Origin: Apostichopus japonicus
Taxonomy: Eukaryota; Echinodermata; Holothuroidea; Aspidochirotida; Stichopodidae
Length of the DNA stretch: 64,000 nt
Direction of reading: 5' to 3'
Assembly (NCBI RefSeq): GCF_037975245.1
Contig: NC_092582.1
Location: 22,656,577 to 22,720,576, forward strand
Positions within the stretch are counted from its first letter, which is position 1. Each line of letters begins with the position of its first letter. The position numbers and the translations under genes are program-made. The notes under the pieces were generated by a model that had not been told where the DNA came from, searched no databases, and worked only from the letters and a program-made list of their open reading frames with translations. Positions 34,158 through 56,269 of the stretch are shown piece by piece.

Positions 34158-35007
34158 ATGGGCGGCCATTTGGGCAAAAAAACAACAACGATGAAACAAG
34201 AGACAAACAGACAACAACAAAGATGAAAGGGAACAATAATAAGAATGTAGTGCATTATAGATAGACTGAAAGTATAGAGATGAAACATTCTAAACAAGAA
34301 AAGAACAAATAAACAAAGAAAATTAACATGATGATACAGCTAATAATAAGAAAAAAAATGCACCAAAAGGAAACTGACTAAACAACCAAATTAAACTACA
34401 CCAAGCTATCGATAGTAAGCAACATGACAGCGAGAACTAAATGAAAGTTCGCCCCCACGATTGGAAGTTTTCCCCATAAATCAAATGAACGTTGGGACAG
34501 AATCAGAGAATCAGAACGAACATTGGGACAGAATCGAAACGACCAAAAAAATATTGAAAATATACGTTATTGTAATAATTGCTTATTTTTTTAAGAAGAA
34601 ACCTATGTTCTGTATTTACATCATCACTCTACCGAAAAGTTAGATTCTAGAAAAGGCTACGATGGAGTCTAAAAGCCTTCCAAGTGAGAGAAACAGTACT
34701 GCAAGGTCTTATTAATTATAATAATTATCATTATAATAATAATAATAATTTTTTCATAAGGAACCTATCTGATTACAATAACTGTATTGTATAAACTTAC
34801 ATCAAAATGTTGGTCCTGTTTTGGGGGCAAGTCGTTACACCCCCCCCCCCCCCCAATCAAATTGGGCTGCTACGCCTATGGTTACATATCATCAGCGTAT
34901 TGTGTACTATTAACCGCGCACAGTTTTCCCATGGTAACTTGTTTGTTTACTTCGAAAGAAAGAAACCACAGGTTGTAGAAACACTCTTAGTTGAATGATG
35001 TAATATT
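34158..35007. other. Intergenic stretch downstream of the inverted arm
   Basis: AT-rich with an AAT run near 34730 and a C run near 34840. No gene seen. Confidence 0.4.
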
Positions 35008-35252
35008 GATACTACTCATACATGGTGTATGGATGTATCACATTGAGTACAAGACCCCTATCGTTTTTGGTGGAGGTGTGTATTGCCACTTACAGTAGAC
35101 TGAACTGTGTTGATCATGCCGTAGTGTAATTGTACATCAACATAGTGCTTCGGGCCATTTATATTGGAACTGCTATTTCTGATGTACAAGCAGAGTTCTA
35201 GTGCAATGAAGCCATCAAATCCTCAATGCGTTTCGCATTCTGGTGTACAAGT
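35008..35252. repeat. Block P, copy 2, upstream of TC2
   Basis: Same-orientation match to 3099-3336. Here it is followed by unrelated sequence rather than by block Q. Confidence 0.8.
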
Positions 35253-36282
35253 TCAGTTTTGTGAATAATATTTCAATGAGCGATTTCAAAGTCGTTGCTT
35301 GCATTCCGTTCATGCATGATACTGCATAAAAAAGATAATAGTATATACAAAGACCTATGATATGAATTCGGGAACGTTGCACAGAATAACAAATCTGTCG
35401 ACTTTCCCCATTTTTGCAAGAAAGGTGACTAATATATATACTCTTTATCAGAGAATTGTTTGTTGTTCAGGGTAGTTCTTTGTTCTGTCCAGCCCAGGTC
35501 CGAAAAGGAATTCGCTGATCAAGGTATTTCTCAGCTATTTCGTTTGTCTCAGAATTTCTTTTTGTCTAGGCGTAACGTTGTTTGTCAGAAAACTAATTCA
35601 TTTTCCGTTACGAATGAGTGGCTCTTTAAAGACGTTGACTAATTTTAAATACATATATGATTTAACCAGTTGTAGGGCTATGCGACGACATCAATTCATA
35701 ACCTTCTTTCGAAGTGCAGTGAGGCCATTTTAATTTTACCCCGAACTCAGTTTTCACAGATTCAGTTTTTCGTTCAGAGAAAGCAGGTACGTAATAGGAA
35801 TAGCATGGAGAGAGTTTTATTGATAAATCAACAACTTTTAGCAGGAAATTAGTGATTGAACTATTGTGACAGTTTGTTTGATAAATAAATGTTTTGTGAT
35901 AGATTAATAATTGTATAAAACATGAAATTCTTGAACATACCGTCTACACAGTTTAGTGTTGACATACAGTTCACGCATTATACCACGGGCGTCGATTTGC
36001 TTCTCAAATGGATGGGGGTGGGGCGGGGGGGGGGGTCATCGATCATTCTGTACTATTTTTTTCAGTTGCTGCGCGCAATTGTGGAATATGTTACCACTTG
36101 ATAACAAAGACGGCTTAGCGTGTAGGAAGCTTTGAACTCACGTTTTGTGACAAGCTTTTGCGCCTTGAGCGCCCTTTTCTGGTTGGATATGTGCGCATTA
36201 TAAATCTTTGTTGTTGTTGTTATTACGATTGATATTATTGTTAATTCTGCGAGGTTTCATAGAAATTTGTAATATCGATATT

Positions 36283-36533
36283 GTATGCATGTATGCATTT
36301 ATGTATGTATGTATTTTAGATCCTCCTGCAAGCAGGAACTCGCGAAGAAGCCTCATTGGCTTATCAAATCCACAAGCTGACCGAAGTCAGTCTCATAGAT
36401 TCATATTTAACGTCCATGATTATGAATTGTCAACAACTCTGTAACTGGACGACATACATTAATCTTGGAGTGACTCGAACTCGGGACCTTATGATTGAAA
36501 GGAACCGGCGTTAATCACTGAGCTAACACTCCA
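36283..36533 (-). mobile_element. Full-length tRNA-derived SINE with ATAC tail
   Basis: Minus strand. The head 36533-36465 has paired ends (GGAGTG/CACTCC), an A box TTAGCTCAGTGAT and a B box GAGTTCGAGTCAC, but the D stem does not close. A roughly 150-bp body follows, then an ATAC-rich tail (36318-36283). The head-body-tail order marks a SINE, not a tRNA gene. Confidence 0.7.
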
Positions 36534-36946
36534 CTCTTTTCGTTTACATTGCAATTTCAATAACAAAAAAGTGGACAAGTTTACGAGGCAAATTTCGAAA
36601 CAAAAAATTACTTTGCATTTGCTTTACTTGTATGTGCGGGTTCTATAGTGACCTCCATTAAACACACTACAAAATGCGACAAAATGCATTTGTCTACGCC
36701 TACTGCAAAAGGTGGGACTGAGTACTTGCCTCCCGTCAACCAAATGCCCAGACGGGGGGGGGGGGGTGAGGGAGATGGCGAGGAGGCGTATCGCCACTCG
36801 TGTAAGATTATAGCCTGCCATTTTTTTGACAGCACTTCATTTTTCACATGACGTCAGTTTGAAACATTGATTTAATGAAACCTATAGTGATGGAATTTTT
36901 TATTATGTTTTCTTTTTAGTAATTATAACTATCGAGAATCAACAAA

Positions 36947-45451
<8,505 letters not shown>

Positions 45452-45734
45452 TTGGCCAAGTTAGCGGTGGATAAGCGATAAAAAAATATTATCAAAATAT
45501 TCTTTCAATTAAATTTAATGCTTTGTATTTTGGGGGAGGTATGTTCGTGCCGGTTCATTACTCATTCTCTGTCCTAGAAAGACGAAAATGTTAGCAAACT
45601 GCTTATAATATGTACAAAGTAAGAAGGCCTGACGGTTGGATTCCTATAGCAGAATCTTCTTCAGAGGCTACCTGGTCCAAAACTTGGCTTGCTGAGCAAG
45701 GGTCGGTCAATTGGCCTACCCGCTTACCGGCTGG

Positions 45735-46135
45735 TATTTTGCTTAACTCACTTTGTATAAGAAAATAAGGATTTTACTGTTCTCTTACACTGTCATTATA
45801 ATATTTTGCTTAACTCACTTTGCATAAGAAAGTAAGGATTTTACTGTTCACTTATACTTCCATTGGTATTTTGCTTAACTCACTTTGTATAAGAAAATAA
45901 GGATTTTACTGTTCTCTTACACTGTCATTATAATATTTTGCTTAACTCATTTTGGGATTTTACTGTTCACTTATACTTCCATTGGTATTTTGCTTAACTC
46001 ACTTTGTATAAGAAAGTAAGGATTTTACTGTTCTCTTACACTGTCATTATAGTATTTTGCTTAACTCACTTTGCATAAGAAAGTAATTTCTTTACTGTTC
46101 TCTTATACTTCCATTGGTATTTTGCTTAACTCAAT
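45735..46135 (+). repeat. About 66-bp minisatellite downstream of TC2
   Basis: Seven units starting attttgcttaactca. Two endings alternate (cactgtcattataat and acttccattggt), so the higher-order period is about 132 bp. Confidence 0.93.
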
Positions 46136-46749
46136 TTGCGAGAAAATAAAAAGAATTCCGATTCACAAAGATCTCGTAGTTATCTTATTTTCTTTTCTCT
46201 CAACCTTGTCATCCATAAATTATTGTTGAACATAAAAGAAAACAGCACTTTCGCAGAGGACAGACCTTCACTTTGTCTGTTTGTCTTAATTAGCGTAGTC
46301 TTAATTAACTTAGGCCTAATTGAGGCAATTAAGATAGTAGACGCTCGGACCGGTACACGTTTACATTTTAATCCGCAAATTCCAGTATTTTGAATATTTT
46401 TATCAACAACACGGCATATTTTAATTACTTCCCTTTCTTTAATTTGGTCACAAAAGGACACTTAAATAATTACATATTTCTTGTATTCTCAACGAGAGGT
46501 CACTTTTTGAAATAACAAAATGGCATGCACCCTTTCGTTACACAAATACAACAACCAGAAAACGAAAACGTTTAGTGGTTCCGATGCCGAAAACGTATTC
46601 ATTGTGCGGTAAGCCATATAGCTATTCATGATCTTGTTCACACCAAAATGAAGGATATTATATTGTGACTAATGCGGCAACATATATAGGAAGGTACCAG
46701 GAATCAGTTATGCATGTTGACAAAATCCATTTAGTGACATCGTATAACA

Positions 46750-47615
46750 ACAGATACATGCATGAATATTAATGAGGTCAAAGTTTATGATCTCATAGGC
46801 ATATATCTATAAACTTGCATTGTATTTATCTAAGTATATCTTGTGTAAAGCTAATTAGACATATTATTTCAAACATGTCTGATTAAGAATTTTTATTTTT
46901 TTCTGATTAATATTCATGATATGCACACACAATAAAACAACATGGTTTGATTGTATGAATGTAGTGTGACAAATCTAATATGCCAAGGATGAAAATCATA
47001 GAACATTTGGTTCTTGTCTACAAGTGTTTAAAAGTCATTTCTTCCAATTTCAAGAATATTAATGACATCAAGGTGGAAATGTAATGAAAATGTGCTTATT
47101 ATGTACCAACATCACCATACCAGCATGAACCAAATGTTACGTTCAGCCATGCCCATTCATTAATATTAATGGCATGGGAATCAAAAACAATCTACTAATC
47201 ACATGACATCTACCTGTGTACGATATTGATTCAACTTGTGGTTGTTGAAATATAATGTTTACAAGCTGTTTTTTGACAACTTTCCATAAAGCCCCACCCA
47301 TCATGAATATTAAGGAGGTAAAAATTGTTGTTGCAAAGAACATGTACATGTAGTTACATCACTCAAACCAAGTATAAACTAAATCGGAGATACAGTTGAG
47401 AATTTTATGGTGAGCTCTTGACCACTCATAAATATTCATGAGATGGAAACCAAACCAAAAAAACCATCGGGCACATCGTGACTGATGGTAGGTCATCTAC
47501 CTACCAAGTATGACATTGATGCAAATTGTGTTTACTGAGATATCGTGTTCACAAGCTGCTTTTGAAGATTTCACATTAAGCCCCACCCACTCATGAATAT
47601 TAATGACGTAAAACT
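46750..47615 (+). repeat. Diverged long tandem repeat with TGAATATTAATGA boxes
   Basis: Boxes like catgaatattaatga recur near 46761, 47053, 47162, 47303, 47429 and 47594. The last copies share longer context (aagctg.ttttt.., ..taaagccccacccatcatgaatatta), implying an old tandem or segmental repeat with a period of about 290 bp. Confidence 0.6.
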
Positions 47616-48103
47616 AAACAGAAAGGGGTGAATTTCGGAGCGAGCTCCTGCAGCAGTAGTTACGGTATTTCGGCAAGGTGGAAGTCCTTACCTCTATACA
47701 GCACCATAGAACGAATGGCATATGTCCATAATATCATTGCAGTGTAGTCCCTTGACAGAACATAGGAATACAATTAATGTAATGCTCTAGATAGTATTCA
47801 GTGTCTCTCACGCAGTTATCATAAAAAAAATTAAAAAACCATGAATGTTAGCAAGGATTAGAAAGATGGTATACACACACACAATGATCGTCTAAAACCC
47901 AATAATTTTATTGTTTTTCATATATATATTATGCATATCTCATTGATGATTAGATTGGGGTACACATATTACATAGTAGATTGCAAGTTTAAACAAAGTA
48001 TTCCTTTGTCTTGGATGGAAAGGGCAACACAAGAAAAGATCAGAAAACCTTCAAAACAATACTTGTTCTTGTACGTGTCATTGTATTATATTGTATTATG
48101 TAT

Positions 48104-48290
48104 CAGGCGCGTATCCAGGGGGGGGGCGTTGGGGCGCACCCCCCGGGTAAGAAAAAGAGGAGAGAAAAAAGAGAAGGAAAAAAGAGGGAGAAAAAAAGAG
48201 GAGGAAGGAGAGGAAGGAAGGGAAAAGAAAAAGAAGAAAGAGAGAAAAAGGAGAAAAGGAGGGAGTAGAGGATAAACGCCAAGATACCGG
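48104..48290 (+). mobile_element. Truncated copy of the GTATCCAGG-end MITE
   Basis: Starts caggcgcgtatccagg, followed by the G-rich and then AGAGGAGAG-rich interior seen in the complete copy at 56270-56546. Similarity stops near cgccaagata and the right terminus is missing. Confidence 0.75.
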
Positions 48291-48384
48291 GAAGATATAG
48301 AGGAACAGTCATAATTACAGCGCTGATCACTATTATATTCACAGGGTAGCCAGTGACGAATCGAGGATTACGGAGGGGGCGTGC

Positions 48385-49119
48385 GTATGGCAAGCCGTTT
48401 TAACATTTACCTCTCTATTCTACTTAAGTAGAATTAATTCCACTTAAGTAGAATACAATTAAGCTTAAGTGAAATGAATTGCACTTAAGTAGAATTGCAT
48501 TTTACTTAAGCTTTATTGTATTCCACTTAAGTGGAATTCATATTAGCTTAAGTTCAAACGGTTTTTGTCTACATCGTATTTTACTTAAGTAAAATACAAT
48601 TCTACTTAAGTAAAATACAATTCTGCTTAAGTAAAATTCAATTCTACTTAAGTAGAATGCAATTCTGCTTAAGTAAAATTCAATTCTACTTAAGTAAAAT
48701 GCTATTCTACTTATGCAAAATGGCTTTTCAATTTCACTTAAGCTAAATTGCATTTTACTTAAGTGAAATAGAATTACGCTTAAGTGAAATGTGATTGGTC
48801 AATCTATTTCACTTAAGTAAAATGCAATTTAGCTTAAGTGAAAAAGAATGACACTTTTACTTAAGCTAAATTAAATTTTACTTAAGTAGAATTGTATTTT
48901 ACTTAAGTAGAATACATTTAAGCTTAAGTGAAATTGAATTTAACTTAAGCTTAAAAGAAAGTGGTAATTTTACTTAAGTGGAATACAATTAAACTTAAGT
49001 AAAATGCAATTCTACTTAAGTGCAATTCATTTTACTTAAGCTTAATTGTATTCTACTTAAGTGGAATTAATTCTACTTAAGTAGAATAGAGAGGTAAATG
49101 TTAAAACGGCTTGCCATAC
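48385..49119. mobile_element. 735-bp CTTAAG-box snapback element
   Basis: Termini are exact inverted repeats: gtatggcaagccgttttaac at 48385, with the complement ending at 49119, and symmetry continuing at least 70 bp inward. GTGC lies on both sides (48381-48384, 49120-49123), a possible 4-bp target duplication. The interior consists of about 29 CTTAAG palindromes at intervals of about 20-30 bp, mostly as A-CTTAAG-T inside ttctacttaagtagaat-like units. There is no coding frame. Confidence 0.88.
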
Positions 49120-49123
49120 GTGC

Positions 49124-50560
49124 GCCTCACCCTACCCCTTACACCGACCAACTCCATTTTTGACGTTTCCATATTTCCTCTCTCACTAATTTAGATATCT
49201 ATATATATATATACCGGTACTAAATATGATAACGAGTGTGTGTGTATGGACGCCTTAAATTGTACAATTGTGCTATGAAACCAACTGTGGCTGGTCTCGA
49301 ACTCGACCGAGTCGTCGGGGAACATGACGAACCCATCACTTCTTGAGATTGTTCCCATCTGCATGAAAACGCGCGCCCACAAATATACGTCCACCCCTCT
49401 AATCGCTTCCCGATGAGTTACGAAACTAATTAATTAATGACCTTCGCCCGTAGTACCAAGACCTTGACAAAATCCGACAACACACCACTTCATCGATAAC
49501 AATCGGGTATATTAGTGACGTCTAGAGGACGTGCACTGACCTACATAGAGTGTGACCACTTCCGACTTTGCAATTTCCCAAGATCAGGCCCCGAAAAATC
49601 CAAGAAATCCAAGGGCACTGTACTGTATGGATATCTAGCAATACCTAGCGATAGGGATGAAAATCCCATGATCTTCCCTTAACTGAAGGCAGATAGAGAA
49701 TCGAAGCCTTCAGTGTGTAATGAACTTGAAACTGTGCGTCTTTCGAAATGAAAAGATTGTGGGGCAAAGTAGCGTAACTCCTATGGGCTCAGACCGTGCT
49801 AACCAGGTGGACCCGACCAAAAGGGGGCCGCCGCTATACTGATGCACAGAAAAAGGGTATACCTCTTTGGATAGGGAGGGCCCGTTTTACTGGGAAGAAA
49901 AACTCATGCAAAGACTGAACAAAACAATATACATATTTTCACGTGATACGGAATACGGACATCATGATCATGGGCTCATTTGGGTATTAATGTCTGTGTC
50001 GAGCTAGTTATGTTATTTATTATTATAATCGAAAACGAAGTATATTATTTAAAACCCAATTCCAGCCAATGTTGTACTGAGTACAACATCGGGACATATG
50101 ATTTTTTGAAAAATTCTAAAACAATAACCCACCGCCCAACAGACTTGAAACTGCGCTCATTTGAAAAAGAAGGCAGGGCTTGCATATAAATGTAATATAA
50201 AAGGTAACAATAAAGATGCCTTCGGTGTATCTGGTATAAGTAAAAAACACAGGTAATTAGGCTTAGATGGAGACAAAGTTTCAGCCGAAATTAGGTTTAT
50301 ACTAAGGTTTGATTACTGTATTTGTACAGTAGTCTCCATTATACTCCATACAGTATAGGGGGGCACTTGCCCACTCCCCCCGGAAAATCACAAATTAAAA
50401 AAAAAGTTAAGCATTTGACATTTCAAATGATTTCCCCCCAACCGACAGTTCTCTAGTTATGTTCATTGCATACGGACCCATAATGCATTACTGAAATTAT
50501 TGAAAGTCAAAATCCTAAGACATGAGATCTCAAAATAACCGATGTGTAAATGCAACTTGA
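49124..50560. other. Intergenic stretch
   Basis: No gene seen. A weak B-box-like GAGTTCGAGACC lies on the minus strand near 49290, without a convincing A box. Confidence 0.4.
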
Positions 50561-50599
50561 ACGGGAAGTGTCTTTTCCGACGATCTACGAGTATTTTTT

Positions 50600-50750
50600 G
50601 GCAAAGAAATCGTCGTGCGCTCCGCGCCAACCGATGGTGGCGCTCCGCTTAGATAGTATACTCAAGTAGTGTGTTACACCTTTATGACCTACTGACCCCC
50701 CCCCCCCTGTAAACATTTCTGAGGACGCCCTTGCTTAGACCTCCTGATAG
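50600..50750 (+). mobile_element. Remnant of the GTATCCAGG-end MITE family
   Basis: Contains gcgccaaccgatggtggcgctccgcttagatag, shared with 51517-51550 and partly with 56481-56505, followed by a C run. Termini are lost. Confidence 0.6.
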
Positions 50751-51451
50751 GGGCCACTTTGGGTTAGGAGCCCGCCAGGCTCATCGTTACACCCGGGTGG
50801 AGCATTACACAATAAACAGATAATACTTATTTCAGTCTCCTTTCAACTATTCGAATTTTTAAAGCAAACAGCAGATATCACATCATATATCAGTGAGCAT
50901 GAAAACGGCGCTCCGGGATGAACAGCCTCCAACTGTAGATATGTGTAGTGTTCGATTTCGGAAATATCTGGTATTTTTTCATTTCCTTCAACGAAATTTT
51001 ATAGTAGCCGTTATAAGAGGTTTTAATAGATGTACACCAATAAATTAGCTGTGTCTGAATTTTCGAAAATTCCCTGACAACCATTCTTCATCATTATTCC
51101 CTCCATGCAATTTTGACCTGTCTGTTAGGGGTTGAAGGTTTTCCTGTATTGGTTGTCCATAGATGAAATTTTGTGCAACATTATGGGTATGTTTTGAAGT
51201 GAATTTATTCACGAGAATTTGTGAATTTTCAAATTCTGAACAAATAATGGGCTTAAAACCTTGAAAAGTGGGGCTTACGGGTATTGTGGGCCGCGACGTA
51301 GAATCACCTACAAAAAGCAATGATCCACAGGAGATGCGGTAAGGTCGAACATGTGTGACTGGTGACATCTTCAAAAAGGTTATTGATGAAAAAAACTATT
51401 GGGAAATTCTTGGTTCTCAGGCAGAAGTGTACATCTGGTTGGTCATTTCAA

Positions 51452-51597
51452 GCCCGAGAAGTGCCATTTCCGGTGATCTGGGGGGTATCAAAACCAGAAA
51501 TTATCTTGTACGCTGCGCGCCAACCGATGGTGGCGCTCCGCTTAGATAGTAATTCGCCCCCCCCCCCCCGGGTTAAAAAATCCTGGATAAGCCCCTG
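51452..51597 (+). mobile_element. Right half of the GTATCCAGG-end MITE
   Basis: Ends with gggttaaaaaatcctggataagcccctg, the same right terminus as the copy ending at 56546. It contains the GGTGGCGCTCCGCTTAGATAG core. Confidence 0.7.
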
Positions 51598-51739
51598 ATT
51601 ACCATTGACATAATCATGATGAACACCCTTGCTAGCTTGGTAAATTTGGAACTATTTAATTGTTCGCCCGCCTTGTCAGGTGACTGCACGTGACGTATCT
51701 TCACATGTCAATCATCACCAAAATCAGAATTTGGAATAT

Positions 51740-52250
51740 GTTAATGAGCTATATCGATGGTATGTCGATTTAAATAGGTATATGTCAATTTGAGTTGCTA
51801 GAAACTGGTATAAGTCCAAGGCAATTGACTTCTACCGATTTAATTCGACATATCATCGATTTAAACTAGTAGATGTCGATTTAAATTGACATATACCGAT
51901 TTATTTTACATATCATCGTTTTAAATTGGTATATGTCGATTCCAATATGTCGATTTAAACTGGTATAAGTCGTATTAAATTGGTATATGTCGATTTAAAT
52001 TGACATATACCGATTTAATTCGACATATCATCGATTTAAACTGGTATGTGTCGATTTAAATTGACATATACCGATTTATTTTGCTTATCATCGATTTAAA
52101 TTGTATATGTTGATTTAGATCGATTACATGTAGAATTAAACTGGTATATGTCGATTTAAATCGGTAGAAGTCAATTTAAGCTGCTGGAAACTAGTATAAG
52201 TCGAAGGAAATTGGTATATGTCGATTTAAATCGGTATAAGTCGATTCCCC
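51740..52250. repeat. TCGATTTAAA-box array, about 500 bp
   Basis: Units such as tatatgtcgatttaaatt occur many times in both orientations, giving local palindromes (gtcgatttaaattgacatat). A 40-bp segment (gtcaatttgagttgctagaaactggtataag) near 51775 recurs, slightly changed, near 52170. Clear terminal repeats are not visible. Confidence 0.8.
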
Positions 52251-52259
52251 ACAATTTGA

Positions 52260-55200
52260 GACTGATTGCCCGCCCTAGTGCTGTACTATTTTGGTAGGTT
52301 CTACTGCATACACCACTGCGCATAAACGTAAACAGTACACTGTATTCAAATTTCAAACCAATCCGTTTTACTATATTCATTACACGTTAACCCAGATTCA
52401 AATTTCTTACAAACATTTCAAATGGATGAGCGAACGATCTTGTTAGTCACTGTTTTACTGCTGATGTCGTATTTGAGGCTAATCCAACATCGAAGGCATT
52501 TAATATTATGTCATTAACACCTAGGAAGATATACTTTGCGTAGGCTAATGTAACGTCATTATATGCTAGGCCATACGTAAGGGTTCTAGCCTTTAAGTAC
52601 TGCCGTAGCAACCGAGTCCAAAATCATCCGTTTCGAAGTAATCATAAATTACCGTTTTTTTGGCCTCTTCAAAAACCTGAGAGTTTGGCGTACAATGAAT
52701 TATAGTTTATTAGATTTAAGTGGACTGTCATTCAGTTTGTCTAGTCTCACGAACTTAACGGTGACTTTTATGCAGTGTTGGTCGAATCGGTGCGAAGAAA
52801 AATAAAATGTGTTTACGTATAGCGTCGTTAGGTAGTGTTTCTGTTAAGAAAGGCCCGGCCTGACATTTGAACAAACACAACGTAGGTATACCTCACGCCT
52901 ACTGCACGTTGAAAAATACCCGCCAAATTACAACTGGATAGAGCGGATATTATAACTTAGTCGGAAATCTCAGGTCACCATAAGTCCGCGACCGTTCACA
53001 TTACATTTATCAAGAACGCAAGAGGGATTGCAGAAACCCCGAAAGAAGGATTATTCTTCAAAACGCACGCGGACTTGAAGTACGAGTACGCGAGCGTTCA
53101 CACAAACACACATACATACGCACACACATACACCCATACATAGACATGCACTCAAACCGATGAAAGCATCATACTTCTATGACATCGTGCAATAGCACCA
53201 ACATAATATTGGGTTAAAATTATCACAAATTCATTTCTACGCAGAGCATCTTAAATGATTTGATTTAATATATGTTTATTGATATTTCCTTATTTTTTTT
53301 CAGTTGACTAACACTTTGAAAACTGATGCTTTTTTTACTAACTCTTAATTTGCCTTTAATCGCTTTTATGGAATTTATCTATCATACGTTTTATTCTCTC
53401 TTATTAAACATAATTGTATTTTATGCTATTTATACTGGAATGAAGGATCGGAAACTGAAACTATAACTAGATCTAACAGCTAGGACATGTTCCTTTTGAA
53501 TTTATGTGTGCTATGAAAAAGAGGTTCGACCCACACCCTCTATCCACTCTTGTTCAAACATATATAAATTGGATGCAACCATATACAAATTGAAATGATA
53601 AAACTACCATTAATTTATCATGCACAACCAACCTGAACATTCTGCAGCTTGCTTGCATTTTGTGTGCATTGAAACCTTAGCTTTTTCTTAGTAAACTTGT
53701 CTAACATTCTGTCCAGATGTTGATCAAGGAATGAAAAGAATGTAGTTTCACAGGTTTACATTAGCAAGACTTGAGAAATCAGCAGAAAGCTGTACAAATA
53801 GAAAAATCTTATATTACTACCAAGTATTATTCTCAGTATTGTTACCGGGATTTTAAGAGTTGCGCCAGCGCCGGGATACAACATCTTAAAAATTGTTTGC
53901 GTCCGCTCAGAAAAAAACTTGCGTCCCCACGTTCCTCCATGAAAACATGCACTTTAAATTACCTCTACAGGAACGCACAATACTTACTTAGTTATAATGA
54001 CCCCTGACAAAAACATTGGCTTGTGCGCAACGGATATCCTTTAGTTATAGGTTTATAATGTGCATATTGAAAATCATAAATGCAAATTATACAACTCATG
54101 CCTATGGAAGCGTGGGGACATTAATATTATATGTATTATCTTAGATTACAAATAAATTCATGTGTTTGCACTGAAACCCTTTACAAGGTGTACTTACTAT
54201 ATAAAGAGAAGTGCAACTCATAGCAAGAATATTTTGACATAATGTGGTAGCCCATACATGCAATACAGACACAACTCTTTAAATGTACATTAATATTCAC
54301 ACAGATTGAAACAGATTGAAAGAGGAAGGTGCCAACTGCATTATCAGTACGCAGCTGGTACGGTACGGTGCCAGCATTATTTTTAATATATGCCAGCATT
54401 AATTTGAATTTATGTCCACATCAAATCAATTTTATGTAGACATAAAAAAGTCCTGCCTCCTGATATGTCGTCATAATTTCTGAATTTTGTCCACTTTGGC
54501 CAACCATACACGTTGTGATATTTGACGAGTGCACACACATGAGAGCCTATACTACAAACTTTGCTATCTCTACACGGGACAGCAACGTTACAATTAGTTG
54601 CATTGAGACCGTCAGTATAATGCGCTATATAAATTAGTTGTGTTTATTGAGCACGATAAATGCAAAAATGTTTGCAGACAATGGTAGGGACTATTAGCCA
54701 AACAAATCACAGGAAATTTGGAAACGCATCATTGACTGCTTTCAGCATGAAACTTCTTTGTAACGGGAGTGTTTTTAACCTTCTACTTTGCGGTTGATTG
54801 TTATCATTTATTTGTTTGAAACAAATTCAATCATCTATACAAAGGACTGGAAGAAATTTTGTTCTTTTGAGAAGTTGCGGTTTTTTAAAAAGAAAGATAT
54901 TATTCCAAAAAGTACGAAAACATGTTATTGGAAACCTGCTCAAATACCGAATCATGTGTCGTTGTACTCTTGTTTACACAATTTACACGTTGACACTGAG
55001 GGTTATATCTACGATTTGTGCAAACAGATGAATATTTTTTTCAACTCCCTGGTTTAAAGCTGCAGTTAAAACGGCATGTCTATTAAGTGTTTATATGAAT
55101 GAGTAATTGTTATAACGGAACGCCATTACTGTTTTAGAGATGTGTAAGCATTTTCTTTAAAACTTTCCTAGCTTCCAAGATTTTTATTATTTTGAATTCT

Positions 55201-56268
55201 TATACATGAACTCATACTTTCATTTGTGGCTTCATCATCTGTTACTAACAATGTGTTCAAATTTGTTGTATCACAGTGTTCTTGTGTTTAATTGTTTCTA
55301 CCTGGTAAGTTGCATCACATAATTTAAAAAACAAAAAAGCACCCACGGTTACAGTTTACCGTTAATCAATGAATCACAGGTAGGGATGTGTCTGTTGTAT
55401 AACGCTTTACAAGATTGATTGCCCTACACAACAAACAATAACAACACCACTGAACTGAACAATGTGGCAACAAACACGTATTTAATGTAGATCCCACCCG
55501 TACAGTATACCCACAAAGAAATGTGTAATATACACGTTTTTATAGTACTCGAGTCCAGTTTTCTGCACTCGGACTTTAGACCAATTCCAATTTGGTATAT
55601 CATCTTGCTTGGTCTTGGCAAATCTCTTATTTCTGAAGTTTACTCTTTGAGTGTCCAGAATGAGCACTTATGTAAGGAGTCAATGCAGTCTTACACATTT
55701 AGCCACACATACAATGAATATCTCCTTGTTTAAAGCAAGTCATATGAAGCCAATGCTTTGATTGGTTGCTGCTATTCGTCATATGGTAGATTCTTTAGCA
55801 TAAACGATAGTGGCTTTGTAATTTATACAGAGACTGTGTGTATACGGTAATTCTCACAATATAACTCCATTTCAATTAGATCCTTTCATTGTTCAAAGCT
55901 GTTTCAAAGTTATGGTTACAAAGATAAAACGGTGATCATATAGATGTCATTTTGATCTTAGTAATACAGTGAAAAGCAGTGTGATGTGACAAACAATAAT
56001 TCACAATGACACAGGCTGTCCTGAAATGACCATTGACCTCAACAACTGGCTTCTTGTACTAAATGTGATACATCAAAATACTAAATATGACATCTGTCCT
56101 TGATAAAATATTGTGATAAACAATGGTTTCCACAATTTGACCACTGGTGAACTCAACGAATATATGACCTCCGCCCACAACATAGGGCTCAATATCACAA
56201 TATTGGGACTACTAGCCCCCTTCATCATCTACATGGCTGGCTAGTGAATGCCAGCTGAACATACACTC
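52260..56268. other. Gene-poor intergenic stretch
   Basis: AT-rich with short CA-rich runs (53100-53145). Frames up to 89 codons (for example 54788-55057) show no domain, repeat or splice signature. I see no gene or element I can defend. Confidence 0.4.
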
Positions 56269-56269
56269 T

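Noticed and set aside
36465-36533. Minus-strand tRNA gene candidate
   Set aside because: The acceptor ends pair and both boxes are present, but the D stem does not close, and the sequence continues into a SINE body and ATAC tail.
48385-49119. CRISPR-like array of repeated boxes
   Set aside because: Box spacing is irregular, spacers are themselves near-repeats, the whole is palindromic with terminal inverted repeats, and the genome is eukaryotic.
49270-49400. tRNA-like B box on the minus strand
   Set aside because: Only a GAGTTCGAGACC match, with no A box or stem structure.
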